Source: Clostridium sp. UBA701 (lineage in GTDB: Bacteria > Bacillota > Clostridia > Clostridiales > Clostridiaceae). From it: a DNA stretch of 64,000 bases. The notes under the pieces are model-generated. The model was not told where the DNA came from. It saw only the letters and a list, made by a program, of their open reading frames with translations, and did no database searches. The stretch's first letter is position 1, and every line of letters begins with the position of its first letter. Shown here one piece after another: positions 31,749-40,780 of the stretch. Location: contig DBMJ01000016.1 in assembly GCA_002298125.1 (NCBI GenBank), positions 186,001-250,000 of the forward strand, read 5' to 3'. The position numbers were made by a program, and so were the translations under genes.

Positions 31749-33473
31749 ATGTCGCTGCGCTCAAAAATAACTATATCCTTTATATTAATCATAGTTTTGA
31801 CTTTAACACCTCTTTTGTTTTTATTGCAAACTAGAGTAAAGAGCTTAAGGATGAAAGAAATAGAGCATAAAACTACTCAATTAATAGATTCTAAAGCAAA
31901 TGAAGTAGGTTCTTGGTTAAATCAGCGTATTAGTGAAATTAGGATTATACATGAGAATCCTGCCACTAATAAGCTTAATTTCTATGAGCTAAAACCCTAT
32001 TTAACAAGGCTAAATATGGTTCTTAGAAGTCAATATGGAAATCCATATGAAACCTTTGCCATCGGAACTGTGGCTGGCCAGGGGTGGGTAAATGATGAAA
32101 TTACTATTGACATATCGGAACGTGAATACTTTAAAAAGGCTATGACTACAAATTCCGAATACGTGATAAGTAAACCTATAGTTTCAAAATCAGATAATAT
32201 GGGAGTTTTTATCATATGCTATCCTATAATAAATGAGTACAACAAGAAAATAGGTTTTATAAATGGGTCAATCAACTTAAAAAAGTTTTCTGAAATAGTA
32301 GGGAATATAGATGTTCATGATGGGTTCACCTGGATTATGAATAAAAATAAGGATGTATACTCTTCAAATTCTGAAGAGCTTGTGAATAAATATATTTCAT
32401 CAGAGGGATTAAATGCAATAATTGATAAATCTCAAGAAGCTAAATCAGGTACAGTTTCCCTAAAGAACCTGTCAAACAAGGACTCTACAGTATTTTTCTC
32501 CTCAATTCCCTATACAGAAGACTGGTTTTTATGTACTATGATTGAAAACAGCATGGTCTATGCCCAAACCAACAGTATTATAAACTTTGTAATCTTAATA
32601 GGAATAATTTTGCTTATACTAGCTATTTTTCTTGCTTTTATTATTTCAAATTCCATTGTAAAGCCCCTGCAGGTATTAAAACATAATATGATAGAGGTTT
32701 CAGAGGGTAATTTGCGTTCCTACTATGAAGTGGAAAACAATGATGAGATTTCTGTTTTGGGACAAGTTTTTAATGAAATGCTTAATAAAACTGAAAATTT
32801 GGTTGATGAAGTGGTTCAGGTACAGTCCCAAAGAAGAAATGCTGAGCTGAGGGCGCTGCAATCCCAAATAAATCCCCACTTTCTATATAACACCTTGGAT
32901 ACATTACAATGGAAGGCATTGGAATACAATGCTGTTGAGGTTGCAGACATGATTAATTTCCTATCCCGGTTCTTTAGGATTTCATTAAGTGCTGGAAAGG
33001 AATTTATAACAATCTCTGAAGAAATAGAGCATGTAAAAAATTATCTTGAGATTCAAAAGATACGGTATCAGGATAAAATAAGCTATAACATCGAGGCAGA
33101 CCACTCTGCAGAGGAAAATTTAGTGCCAAAGTTAATTATTCAGCCTTTGGTAGAAAATTCTATATATCATGGACTAAAGCCTAGAAAGCAGCTTGGTGTT
33201 ATAGATATAAAGGTATATTCCAGGGAAGGTTATATTTTTATAGAAGTTTCAGATAATGGCTTAGGAATAAATTGCAACAACTTGGAAATAATTCGCAAAA
33301 ATCTTAGTGAATCCATTGAGTCGGATCATTATGGGTTGTACAATATAAATGAGAGATTGAGGTTTGCCTTTGGAGAGAAATATAGCATAAGCATAGAAAG
33401 CGTAGTTAATTCAGGAACTAAGGTGTTATTAAAAATACCTATGACTGGCGAGGGATTTGAATGTATAGAGTAG
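31749..33473 (+). CDS. Sensor histidine kinase, YesM/LytS-like class
   Basis: This 574-residue membrane kinase has an N-terminal span (about 8-25), an extracellular dCache-like sensor (to about 275), a second span (about 278-300) and a HAMP segment. The His-kinase domain has the phosphorylated His in QSQINPHFLYNTLD, and the ATPase part has VENSIYHGLK and DNGLGI. ATG 31749 is preferred to the GTG three codons earlier because TAGGTGA is correctly spaced. It overlaps the response regulator gene by 13 bases. The divergent flavin reductase gene is the probable target. Confidence 0.9.
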   Translation: MSLRSKITISFILIIVLTLTPLLFLLQTRVKSLRMKEIEHKTTQLIDSKANEVGSWLNQRISEIRIIHENPATNKLNFYELKPYLTRLNMVLRSQYGNPYETFAIGTVAGQGWVNDEITIDISEREYFKKAMTTNSEYVISKPIVSKSDNMGVFIICYPIINEYNKKIGFINGSINLKKFSEIVGNIDVHDGFTWIMNKNKDVYSSNSEELVNKYISSEGLNAIIDKSQEAKSGTVSLKNLSNKDSTVFFSSIPYTEDWFLCTMIENSMVYAQTNSIINFVILIGIILLILAIFLAFIISNSIVKPLQVLKHNMIEVSEGNLRSYYEVENNDEISVLGQVFNEMLNKTENLVDEVVQVQSQRRNAELRALQSQINPHFLYNTLDTLQWKALEYNAVEVADMINFLSRFFRISLSAGKEFITISEEIEHVKNYLEIQKIRYQDKISYNIEADHSAEENLVPKLIIQPLVENSIYHGLKPRKQLGVIDIKVYSREGYIFIEVSDNGLGINCNNLEIIRKNLSESIESDHYGLYNINERLRFAFGEKYSISIESVVNSGTKVLLKIPMTGEGFECIE

Positions 33474-34219
33474 TTATTGCAGATGATGAAATAACCATAC
33501 GCAATGGATTGAAGAATTTGATAGAGTCCTATGACCTTAACGTGCACGTGGTGGCAACAGCAGAGGATGGGGAGGAGGCTATTGAAGCAATTGAAAAGTA
33601 TCATCCTGAGATTATATTAATGGATATTAATATGCCCTTAGTAAACGGTCTTAATGTAATAGAAAGAACTAGAGAGATAGATAAGGATTCCAAGATTATA
33701 ATTATTTCAGGATATGATCAGTTTGAGTATGCTCAAAAGGCCTTAGAGCTAGGAGTATTTAGCTATTTATTAAAGCCTATTGATCGCCACTCTTTTAAAA
33801 GTGTCATATTAAAAGCCATAGAAGCATATTCTGAAAGAATATGGGAAACAAGTATATTGAAGAATATGGGTGGTAATAACGTCGGAACTGAAGATGTAGG
33901 AAATTTAGCAATTAAGTATATAAAGGAAAATCTATCTGACAATTACTTAGCTTTAAGTTCAGTAGCGGAAAAGTATCATGTAAGTGAATCCTATCTTACA
34001 AGAATAATTAAGCAAAAAACCGGATTGTGCTTTACAGATTATCTTAATGAGCTAAGAATAAGCATGGCTATTAAATTCTTGACGGATAGGAATAAAATAT
34101 ATACTATTAACGAAATAGCATATATGGTGGGCTATAATAGTCAGCATTATTTTAGCAGAGCCTTTAAAAATTATACTGGCCATTCACCCAATCAATATCG
34201 AAATGAAAAAATGGAGTAA
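33461..34219 (+). CDS. Response regulator with AraC-type output, YesN-like
   Basis: This 252-residue regulator has an N-terminal receiver domain with acidic residues in IADDE, phospho-acceptor Asp55 in ILMDINMP and Lys in LLKPID. The C-terminal AraC double HTH (about 150-250) includes LALSSVAEKYHVSESYLTRI and YTINEIAYMVGYNSQHYFSR. It is translationally coupled to the kinase gene. It likely activates extracellular electron-acceptor genes such as the divergent flavin reductase. That target is inferred from position. Confidence 0.92.
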   Translation: MYRVVIADDEITIRNGLKNLIESYDLNVHVVATAEDGEEAIEAIEKYHPEIILMDINMPLVNGLNVIERTREIDKDSKIIIISGYDQFEYAQKALELGVFSYLLKPIDRHSFKSVILKAIEAYSERIWETSILKNMGGNNVGTEDVGNLAIKYIKENLSDNYLALSSVAEKYHVSESYLTRIIKQKTGLCFTDYLNELRISMAIKFLTDRNKIYTINEIAYMVGYNSQHYFSRAFKNYTGHSPNQYRNEKME

Positions 34220-34280
34220 GGCTTATTAAAGAATTTTATTACATAAAGGTTAATTACCTTGATTTAAAGGAGTGTTGAAA

Positions 34281-35168
34281 ATGACTGATTACATTCTAAC
34301 TTGTTGTTCTACTGCAGATATGCCCTATGAGTACCTGAATAAAAGAGATATCCCCTTTGTATGTTTTCACTACAATATGGATGGGAAAGAATATCTAGAT
34401 GATTTGGGACAAACTATGTCTTTTGAAGAATTTTATGGGAGAATTGCTGCAGGTTCTATGCCTACTACCTCCCAGGTGAATGTAGGGGAGTTTGTAGACT
34501 TTTTTGAGCCATTTTTAAAGGAGGGGAAGGACATTTTACACATTTCCCTTTCTACGGGATTATCAGGTGCCTACAACTCAGCCTGTATCGCTAAAGAAGA
34601 GCTTTTAGGAAAATATCCAGATAGAAAAATCTTCGTTGTGGATTCTCTAGGTGCATCATCAGGTTATGGTCTGCTCACTGCCACTGCTGCGGATATGAGG
34701 GACAATGGTGCACCCATAGAAGAGGTCTATGCTTGGGTAGAGGGAAATAAGCTCAATGTGCACCATTGGTTCTTTTCCACCGACCTTACACACTATAAAC
34801 GAGGTGGGCGTATATCAGCTTCAGCGGCAGTTATGGGAGCTTTGTTGAACATATGCCCGCTGCTAAATATGAGCTATGACGGGAAGCTCATTCCCCGCAC
34901 CAAGATTAGGGGCAAAAAACATGTTATAGCTGAGATTGTGCACATGATGGAGGAGCATGCACAAAATGGTGCTGAGTACTCTGGCAAGTGCTTTATCTCT
35001 AATTCTGCATGCTATGAGGATGCACGAAGGGTAGCTGACCTAGTGGAGGAAAAATTTCCTAACCTAGAGTGCCCTGTGATGATCAACAGCGTGGGTACAG
35101 TAATAGGTGCGCATACGGGACCTGGCACAGTTGCACTTTTCTTTTTCGGTGACAAGCGACAAGATTAA
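34281..35168 (+). CDS. DegV-family fatty acid-binding protein
   Basis: This 295-residue DegV protein has the family motifs TTSQVNVGEF near residue 57 and HISLSTGLSGAYNSA near 90, which hold the fatty acid carboxylate. Relatives (FakB) present fatty acids to the kinase FakA, but no fakA is in the window. ATG 34281 has AAAGGAG eight bases upstream. The N-terminal TCCSTADMPYEYLNKRDIPF is typical of the clostridial branch. Confidence 0.9.
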   Translation: MTDYILTCCSTADMPYEYLNKRDIPFVCFHYNMDGKEYLDDLGQTMSFEEFYGRIAAGSMPTTSQVNVGEFVDFFEPFLKEGKDILHISLSTGLSGAYNSACIAKEELLGKYPDRKIFVVDSLGASSGYGLLTATAADMRDNGAPIEEVYAWVEGNKLNVHHWFFSTDLTHYKRGGRISASAAVMGALLNICPLLNMSYDGKLIPRTKIRGKKHVIAEIVHMMEEHAQNGAEYSGKCFISNSACYEDARRVADLVEEKFPNLECPVMINSVGTVIGAHTGPGTVALFFFGDKRQD

Positions 35169-35247
35169 CAGTTTTAAGCCTATACAAGAATTTTTTCAGA
35201 AATTAAGTCAATACTAGCAAATATAATAGCTAGAAGAGGTGGAATAA

Positions 35248-35895
35248 ATGAAAAAATTATTGTATATAACGGTAAATTCAAAACCGGAGGAGATGTCAGC
35301 AAGTAAAACCGTGGGAAGGGCTTTTGTAAATAGGTTTTTAGAGCAGCATAGTGATTTTACATTAGAGGAATTAGACCTTTACAATTGTCATATACCACGT
35401 TTAGAGTATCAGTACTTTGAAAAGAGAAATGCAATGATAAAGGAAGCAGATTTTAACAAGCTGGATAAAAAGCAGCAAGAAGAAGTGCATAAAATAGTTC
35501 AATTAACGGATCAGTTTAAAGAGGCTGATATGTATGTTATTGCGGCTCCTATGTGGAGTTTATCATTTCCAGCACCGCTTAAGGAATATATAGACTGTGT
35601 GGTTATGGATGGAAAAACTATAAGAATTAAAGAAAATAGAATTGAGGCCTTATTAAATGATAAGCCAAGAGGAATGGTATATATTCAATCTTCTGGCGGG
35701 AACATACCTTGGATATTAAGAATGGTAATGAATAAGGGCTTAAACTATGTTGAAGATATTATGGGAGCGATAGGGATAAAGAGATTTGAGGAGCTATTAG
35801 TCGACGGAACTGGATTTACAGAAGAGGAAAAAAGTGAAGCTGTAAAAAAAGCTTTAGCTAAAATAGATAATGTAATAGATGAGGTTTGGAGATAG
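35248..35895 (+). CDS. FMN-dependent NADH-azoreductase-like flavoprotein
   Basis: This 215-residue flavodoxin-fold oxidoreductase resembles AzoR. The phosphate-binding loop is SKPEEMSASKTVG near the N-terminus, and APMWSLSFPAPLKEYID near 97-113 is the second FMN contact. It probably reduces quinones or azo compounds with NADH in the cytosol. AGAAGAGGTGGAATAA precedes the start. A terminator with several G-U pairs follows. Confidence 0.88.
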   Translation: MKKLLYITVNSKPEEMSASKTVGRAFVNRFLEQHSDFTLEELDLYNCHIPRLEYQYFEKRNAMIKEADFNKLDKKQQEEVHKIVQLTDQFKEADMYVIAAPMWSLSFPAPLKEYIDCVVMDGKTIRIKENRIEALLNDKPRGMVYIQSSGGNIPWILRMVMNKGLNYVEDIMGAIGIKRFEELLVDGTGFTEEEKSEAVKKALAKIDNVIDEVWR

Positions 35896-35914
35896 TGATA
35901 CTTATAAATACCAG

Positions 35915-35958
35915 GGAGAAGCTTCGGTAAATAATAATACCGAGGTTTTTCCTTTTAT
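35915..35958 (+). terminator. Terminator after the azoreductase-like gene
   Basis: GGAGAAGCTTCGGTA pairs with TACCGAGGTTTTTCC over 15 positions with G-U pairs, around an 8-nt loop. TTTT follows. Confidence 0.75.
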
Positions 35959-36017
35959 ATTTTAAATTATAATGGGCAATAATCCAGAACTATATTTTGT
36001 AAATAGAGACTAATTAG

Positions 36018-36075
36018 TTGACTTGTAAATTTGTTTTCGGTAAAATGATTAACATATAAACAGTTAACAAGTAAA
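36018..36075 (+). promoter_or_regulatory. marR promoter with two similar operator half-palindromes
   Basis: TTGACT (36018-36023) and TAAAAT (36041-36046) are spaced 17 bp. TTGACTTGTAAA (36018-36029) overlaps the -35 element and TTAACAAGTAAA (36064-36075) lies downstream of the start point. Both fit an imperfect TTNAC-NN-GTNAA palindrome, suiting autorepression by the MarR protein. Confidence 0.6.
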
Positions 36076-36099
36076 CTATTATTTCAGGAGGCGTTGAGT

Positions 36100-36564
36100 T
36101 TGCCAGAGGATAAAAGTCATATTACAAAAGGGAATAGCGAAAGCCTTTTCATTGCCCTATCAAAATTTATTAAGGTATATAGAAAAATAACATTTAAATC
36201 AGTTGAAGGATACGGGCTTACACCCAGTGAAATTGATATACTTATGTTTTTATTCAACAATGCTCCCCTAGATACAGCAAAGGACATAAGTAAATACAAG
36301 GGGATATCCAAGGCTTTAGTATGCCGTTCCGTAGATTCTTTAAGCAAAAGGGGATTAATTACCACAGTAGTAGATAAAAAGGACAGAAGAATTATTCACT
36401 TGTTATTAAATGATAATGCTTCTGAAATAGTTGATAAGCTAAAGATGAGCAAGGATATCTTCAGTAATAAGATTGTAGAGGGAATTAAAGAGGAAGATAT
36501 GAAAGTATTTACAAAAGTTATTAATAACATGTTGGCTAATGTAAACAGCTTTAAGGATGAGTAA
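36100..36564 (+). CDS. MarR-family regulator of the MATE pump
   Basis: This 154-residue MarR-type regulator has a winged helix at about 55-105 (DTAKDISKYKGISKALVCRS and a VVDKKDRRIIHLLL wing with the conserved Asp-Arg-Arg). The TTG at 36100 is preferred to an in-frame TTG six bases earlier because AGGAGG is eight bases upstream of it and only two from the other. It is followed after 30 bases by the MATE gene, so it probably represses its own drug-efflux operon. Confidence 0.88.
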   Translation: MPEDKSHITKGNSESLFIALSKFIKVYRKITFKSVEGYGLTPSEIDILMFLFNNAPLDTAKDISKYKGISKALVCRSVDSLSKRGLITTVVDKKDRRIIHLLLNDNASEIVDKLKMSKDIFSNKIVEGIKEEDMKVFTKVINNMLANVNSFKDE

Positions 36565-36594
36565 TGCTATTAATGAGAAAGCAGGTTGATAAAT

Positions 36595-37959
36595 ATGAAC
36601 AATCATAAGGAAGACAATTTAAGTACAGGCAGTATTGGCAAACTACTATTTAGCCTTGCCGTTCCTGCAATTACAGCTCAAATTATCAATGTATTATACA
36701 ATATCGTTGACAGGATATACATAGGGCATATCCCAAATGTTGGTGCAGATGCTTTAACTGGTGTTGGTGTTACCTTTCCTCTAATTATGATTATTTCAGC
36801 CTTTGCTTCCTTTGTTGGAATGGGGGGAGCACCAAGGGCAGCCATTATGATGGGTAAAAATAATAATGATTCTGCAGAAGAAATTTTAGGAAACAGTGTT
36901 ACAACCCTAGTACTTATTTCCATTGCATTGACAGTGTTTTTCCTCATTTTCAACGATAAATTATTACTATTATTCGGTGCCAGTCAAAACACCTTACCCT
37001 ATGCTAGCAGCTACATGAACATCTATACCTTGGGAACTTTGTTTGTACAAATTTCTTTAGGATTAAACATGTTTATAACTACTCAAGGATTTGCTAAAAC
37101 CAGTATGATGACTGTTGTAATAGGTGCTGTTATCAACATTATTCTGGACCCGATTTTCATTTTTGTTTTTAAAATGGGTGTACAGGGAGCGGCATTGGCA
37201 ACTATTATTTCTCAGGCAGTTTCTGCAATATGGGTAATAAAATTTCTCACAGGGAAAAGGACAGTATTAAATATAAAAAGACAGCATCTTAGGATAAAGC
37301 TTAGTGTTATTCTTCCAGTTTTAGCTCTTGGAGTTTCACCTTTTATAATGCAGGCAACGGAAAGTATTCTATTGGTATGTTTTAATTTCACATTATCAAG
37401 GTATGGTGGTGACCTTGCAGTTGGTGCAATGACCATCCTTTCCAGTGTAATGCAATTTGCTCTAATGCCAGTTATGGGACTCACACAAGGAGCTCAGCCT
37501 ATTATCAGCTTTAACTATGGGGCGAAGAATGCTGAGAGAGTAAAAAAAGCCTTTAAGCTGCTTTTTGTGTCATCACTTTCTTACACCTTATTTATGTGGC
37601 TGTTAGTTATGCTGATTCCTAACATATTTGCATCCTTATTTACTGATAGCAAAGAATTGATAGCAGCAACTGTTTGGGCTCTTAGGGTATATATGAGTGT
37701 TTCCTTTTTAATGGGAGTTCAGCTTTCTTGCCAGCAGACTTTCCTTGCACTTGGAAATGCTAAGGCATCCCTTTTCCTTGCGTTACTTAGGAAAATTATA
37801 CTACTGATACCTTTGATTTTTATGTTGCCACTGTTATTTACAGACAAAGTATTTGCAGTTTTCCTTGCTGAACCAGTGGCTGATGCTATTTCTGTTACTG
37901 TTACTGCTATTCTTTTCACTATTCAGTTTAAGAGGACATTAAAAGAAATGGCTGCATAG
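36595..37959 (+). CDS. MATE-family multidrug efflux transporter
   Basis: This 454-residue membrane protein has twelve hydrophobic segments in two MATE halves, with NIVDRIYIGHI near the N-terminus and MGLTQGAQPIISFNYGAK in the second half. It should export cationic drugs using a Na+ or H+ gradient. The first-half GMGGAPRAAIMMGKN segment is typical of the clostridial MepA-like branch. The start is ATG 36595 with a weak AGCAGGTTG upstream, consistent with coupling to marR. Confidence 0.92.
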   Translation: MNNHKEDNLSTGSIGKLLFSLAVPAITAQIINVLYNIVDRIYIGHIPNVGADALTGVGVTFPLIMIISAFASFVGMGGAPRAAIMMGKNNNDSAEEILGNSVTTLVLISIALTVFFLIFNDKLLLLFGASQNTLPYASSYMNIYTLGTLFVQISLGLNMFITTQGFAKTSMMTVVIGAVINIILDPIFIFVFKMGVQGAALATIISQAVSAIWVIKFLTGKRTVLNIKRQHLRIKLSVILPVLALGVSPFIMQATESILLVCFNFTLSRYGGDLAVGAMTILSSVMQFALMPVMGLTQGAQPIISFNYGAKNAERVKKAFKLLFVSSLSYTLFMWLLVMLIPNIFASLFTDSKELIAATVWALRVYMSVSFLMGVQLSCQQTFLALGNAKASLFLALLRKIILLIPLIFMLPLLFTDKVFAVFLAEPVADAISVTVTAILFTIQFKRTLKEMAA

Positions 37960-37965
37960 AAAAGT

Positions 37966-37994
37966 AACGGACGGTCTTTTGAACGTCCGTTTTG
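37966..37994. terminator. Terminator between the MATE and PHP genes
   Basis: AACGGACG pairs with CGTCCGTT across a 10-nt loop, followed by TTT. The convergent PHP gene ends seven bases beyond and may share it. Confidence 0.8.
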
Positions 37995-38000
37995 CTTGTA

Positions 38001-38654
38001 TTAATTTGAAACTATATGGTCTTCATAGAAATAATCTATGCTTATAAAAGTATTATCTTTTTTCATTACAGGATGGAAATCACCTGTTTTTAGGGCCTCT
38101 ATAAAATCCTTATGATCTCTTATACTGCTATTAAATTTAGTAGCATAGGTTCCAAGCTTCTCCATTATATGTGCATCACTAGCACCTAAAGAAGGTAGGT
38201 TAAGCTCAGTAGATAGTGCATAGGATTGAAGATTGTGATAAGAGAGGGTACTGCCATTAAAGGACTCTACACCTGATAATAGATGGCTTACCTTTCTCAT
38301 ACTATCACCAATACCACGATTGTTATTCCTAAATGGATGAGCTGCAATAGCTGCACCATTATGTTTTTTTACTATAGTAAGCAGCTCCTCGGCACTCATC
38401 TTATGCTGAGGAATATCTTTTACGCCAAATACAAGTATGTCACCTTCATGAGTTAATACCTCTGCTCCCACTATAACTAATACTCCATTTATGTTGGCTG
38501 AATCCCCTATATCATTTCTTAAATTATTATTGTCGTGATTGGTAATGCACATACCATCTAAACCGATTAGCTTTGCTAGTTCAATGGACTCCTTAAAGTC
38601 TATAAAGCTGTCAAAGGAATATTTATTTTCATGAACATGAGTATCTATAATCAT
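38001..38654 (-). CDS. PHP-domain phosphoesterase-like protein
   Basis: This 217-residue protein has the PHP fold. Metal-binding motifs are DTHVHENKYSFDS at the N-terminus, MCITNHDNN near residue 37, AAHPFR near 98 and GASDAH near 157. Stand-alone members hydrolyse phosphate esters such as histidinol phosphate or nucleotide fragments. The substrate is unknown. TAGGAGGGATCTT precedes the start on the minus strand. It is a single-gene unit. Confidence 0.88.
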   Translation of the reverse strand: MIIDTHVHENKYSFDSFIDFKESIELAKLIGLDGMCITNHDNNNLRNDIGDSANINGVLVIVGAEVLTHEGDILVFGVKDIPQHKMSAEELLTIVKKHNGAAIAAHPFRNNNRGIGDSMRKVSHLLSGVESFNGSTLSYHNLQSYALSTELNLPSLGASDAHIMEKLGTYATKFNSSIRDHKDFIEALKTGDFHPVMKKDNTFISIDYFYEDHIVSN

Positions 38655-38774
38655 AAGATCCCTCCTAATAAAATGCTACCAGTCAATAATATATCACAAA
38701 AAAATAAGATATCTTAGATATAGAAATAAACTATAGAACACCTCTAAAGTATAGATTATTTCTATTTGAGTTAG

Positions 38775-38831
38775 TTGAGTGCTTTATATTCATATGATAA
38801 AATATTTATTAGTACACATGTTAATATGTTA
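38775..38831 (+). promoter_or_regulatory. gntR promoter with shared operator
   Basis: TTGAGT (38775-38780) and TAAAAT (38798-38803) are spaced 17 bp. CATGTTAATATGTTA (38817-38831) follows near the start point. Its reverse complement shares 14 of 15 bases with 39731-39745, upstream of the operon at 39810, identifying a common operator. Confidence 0.7.
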
Positions 38832-38848
38832 GGAGACGGTATTTATAT

Positions 38849-39562
38849 ATGGAATATAAAGTTGCAAAATACATTCAGATTAAACAAGATATAATAAGCG
38901 CTATTAAGTCAGGTGAGCTGCAGCCAGGTGATAAGGTAGACAGTGAATCTGTACTTAAGAAAAAATACAATGTATCCACCATTACAGTTAGAAAGGCCTT
39001 TAATGATTTAATCAATGAGGGATATTTGAATGGTGTGCAGGGTTTAGGTACCTTTGTTGCAAAAAAGCAAATGATTCGTGGGTTGACTTCAATTAGCTTT
39101 AGTGATGAATTGCTGCAGCAGGGTTACGAGATAGGTATGCATGTGGATAAAATAGAGGAGATTGTAAATGCTACTATAGCTGATAAGTTAGAGATACCAC
39201 AGGACCAGTCCATAGTATGCGTAAGGAGAATTAGGCTTGCAAATAATGAGCATATTGCCTATCAAAGCTCCTTTGTGGACAGCCGGCTTTTAAGTCTTGA
39301 GCAGGCTAAGAAAATCTATGAAAATGCATCCTTTTATAAGACCCTTAAGGAGAATAAGATAGTTCCGGTTTGGGTAAATGAGAACTATTCTGTAAAAGAG
39401 GTCAATGATAATAATATTGCTAAGTTAATGAACATAAAAAAGGGTACCGATACTTTTTTTGTTAAAAGAATTGCCTTTAATGAGTTTGATGAAATAATTG
39501 AATATGCAGAAACCTATTTTAATAAGGATTGGTATTCTGTTACGGTTAATATTAAAATTTAG
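38849..39562 (+). CDS. GntR/HutC-family regulator with UTRA domain
   Basis: This 237-residue regulator has a GntR winged helix (about 5-72, with LQPGDKVDSESVLKKKYNVS and TITVRKAFNDLINEGYLNGV) and a UTRA ligand domain. It likely represses the downstream amino-sugar operon and its own gene, since both promoters carry the same operator. UTRA ligands are typically sugar phosphates such as GlcNAc 6-phosphate or MurNAc 6-phosphate, which fits the MurQ operon. Confidence 0.9.
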   Translation: MEYKVAKYIQIKQDIISAIKSGELQPGDKVDSESVLKKKYNVSTITVRKAFNDLINEGYLNGVQGLGTFVAKKQMIRGLTSISFSDELLQQGYEIGMHVDKIEEIVNATIADKLEIPQDQSIVCVRRIRLANNEHIAYQSSFVDSRLLSLEQAKKIYENASFYKTLKENKIVPVWVNENYSVKEVNDNNIAKLMNIKKGTDTFFVKRIAFNEFDEIIEYAETYFNKDWYSVTVNIKI

Positions 39563-39567
39563 TTTAT

Positions 39568-39608
39568 AAGCAGGCTTATCCTATTTGTGCAGGAGGAGCC
39601 TGCTTTTA
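39568..39608 (+). terminator. Terminator after the gntR gene
   Basis: AAGCAGGCT pairs with AGCCTGCTT, with an inner TCCT/AGGA stem, and TTTTACTTT continues the U-rich tail. Confidence 0.75.
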
Positions 39609-39690
39609 CTTTGTGTCAATATTTCTGCCATTAGATGAGAGAGGGAGGTTTTTGTCCAAAAAAGAATTTGCATGAAAATTTAATAAAGTC

Positions 39691-39753
39691 TTGAAATTAT
39701 ATATAGACAGGGTGTATAATAAATTCAACTTAACATATTAACATATTAATATG
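39691..39753 (+). promoter_or_regulatory. Operon promoter with TAACATATTAACAT operator
   Basis: TTGAAA (39691-39696) and TATAAT (39715-39720) are spaced 18 bp. TAACATATTAACATATTAAT begins at 39731, about ten bases past the -10 box, and shares the operator word found at the gntR promoter on the opposite strand. Confidence 0.7.
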
Positions 39754-39809
39754 AGAATAACGGTAATAATGTTAAGTATATTTAGTATAATATAAGGAAA
39801 GGAGATAAA

Positions 39810-40748
39810 ATGATAGTAATCAATTATAATCAAAGCCACGAAAAAGAAGTAGTTGATTTATGGAATAAAACCTTGACTGCAGATCCTATTACAGTTCATA
39901 AGTTTCGTAAGCAGGCATTGTTTGATGATAATTTTGATTCAGAGCTTTGTTTTATAGCCTTGGAGGAGCAGAAGACAGTAGGATTTTTACTGGCAACGAA
40001 AAGAAAGTTTCCCTATCTAGAAAGAGGCTTAGAGCCCACTAGGGGATGGATTAATGTAATGTTTGTTGATGAGAAGTATCAGCGACAAGGCATTGGACAA
40101 GCTTTGCTGCAAAGAGCTGAGGAAAAGTTAAAATCAATGGGAGCAGAGACAATAACCCTTGGAGCCTACAGTCCAAATTATTTCTTCCCAGGGATAGATA
40201 AGGACAATTACAGAAGTGCAATAGAGTTCTTTGATAAGTTGGGATATAAGGCAGGAGAAGAAAGTTATTCTATGTGTAAAGATCTCCACGGCTATAGAAT
40301 TAGTGAAGGAACCTTAGCTAAACTATCTAAAGCAGAGGAAGCAGGCTTCTCCTTTATAAACTTTGAATATAAATATGCTCTGGAGCTGCTAGAATTCTTA
40401 AAAAATGAATTTGGCGGAGGCTGGAAGCGAAATGCTCTCATCTCTATGCAAAATAATAATGCAGAGGATTGCATACTGCTGGTTCTAAACCGTGAGCAAA
40501 AAATAGTTGGCTTTTGTATGAGAATGATAGATGGTAATCCTATGCGCTTTGGCCCAATTGGTGTTAAAGAAGAGGTTAGAAATTACGGAGTTGGCGGTAT
40601 ATTATTTGACATAATGCAGCTGGAAATGGAGAAGCGAGGAATATACCATTTGTATTTTGTTTCTACCGATGAGCCCGGCAGAAGATTTTATGAAAGACAC
40701 GGTGTTAAAGTTTTTAGGACCTATGTAGATTATCGCAAAACTATTTAG
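39810..40748 (+). CDS. Tandem GNAT acetyltransferase
   Basis: This 312-residue protein has two GNAT-fold halves. The acetyl-CoA loop of the first is VDEKYQRQGIGQALLQRAEE near residues 90-110. The second (about 170-310) has VKEEVRNYGVGGILFDIMQL. It probably acetylates an amino group on the operon's substrate or a breakdown product. It is the first gene after the GntR-controlled promoter, with AAGGAAAGGAGATAAA upstream. The acceptor is unknown. Confidence 0.85.
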   Translation: MIVINYNQSHEKEVVDLWNKTLTADPITVHKFRKQALFDDNFDSELCFIALEEQKTVGFLLATKRKFPYLERGLEPTRGWINVMFVDEKYQRQGIGQALLQRAEEKLKSMGAETITLGAYSPNYFFPGIDKDNYRSAIEFFDKLGYKAGEESYSMCKDLHGYRISEGTLAKLSKAEEAGFSFINFEYKYALELLEFLKNEFGGGWKRNALISMQNNNAEDCILLVLNREQKIVGFCMRMIDGNPMRFGPIGVKEEVRNYGVGGILFDIMQLEMEKRGIYHLYFVSTDEPGRRFYERHGVKVFRTYVDYRKTI

Positions 40749-40780
40749 TAAAATAGCTTTCCGGGGAAAGGATTGAAATT

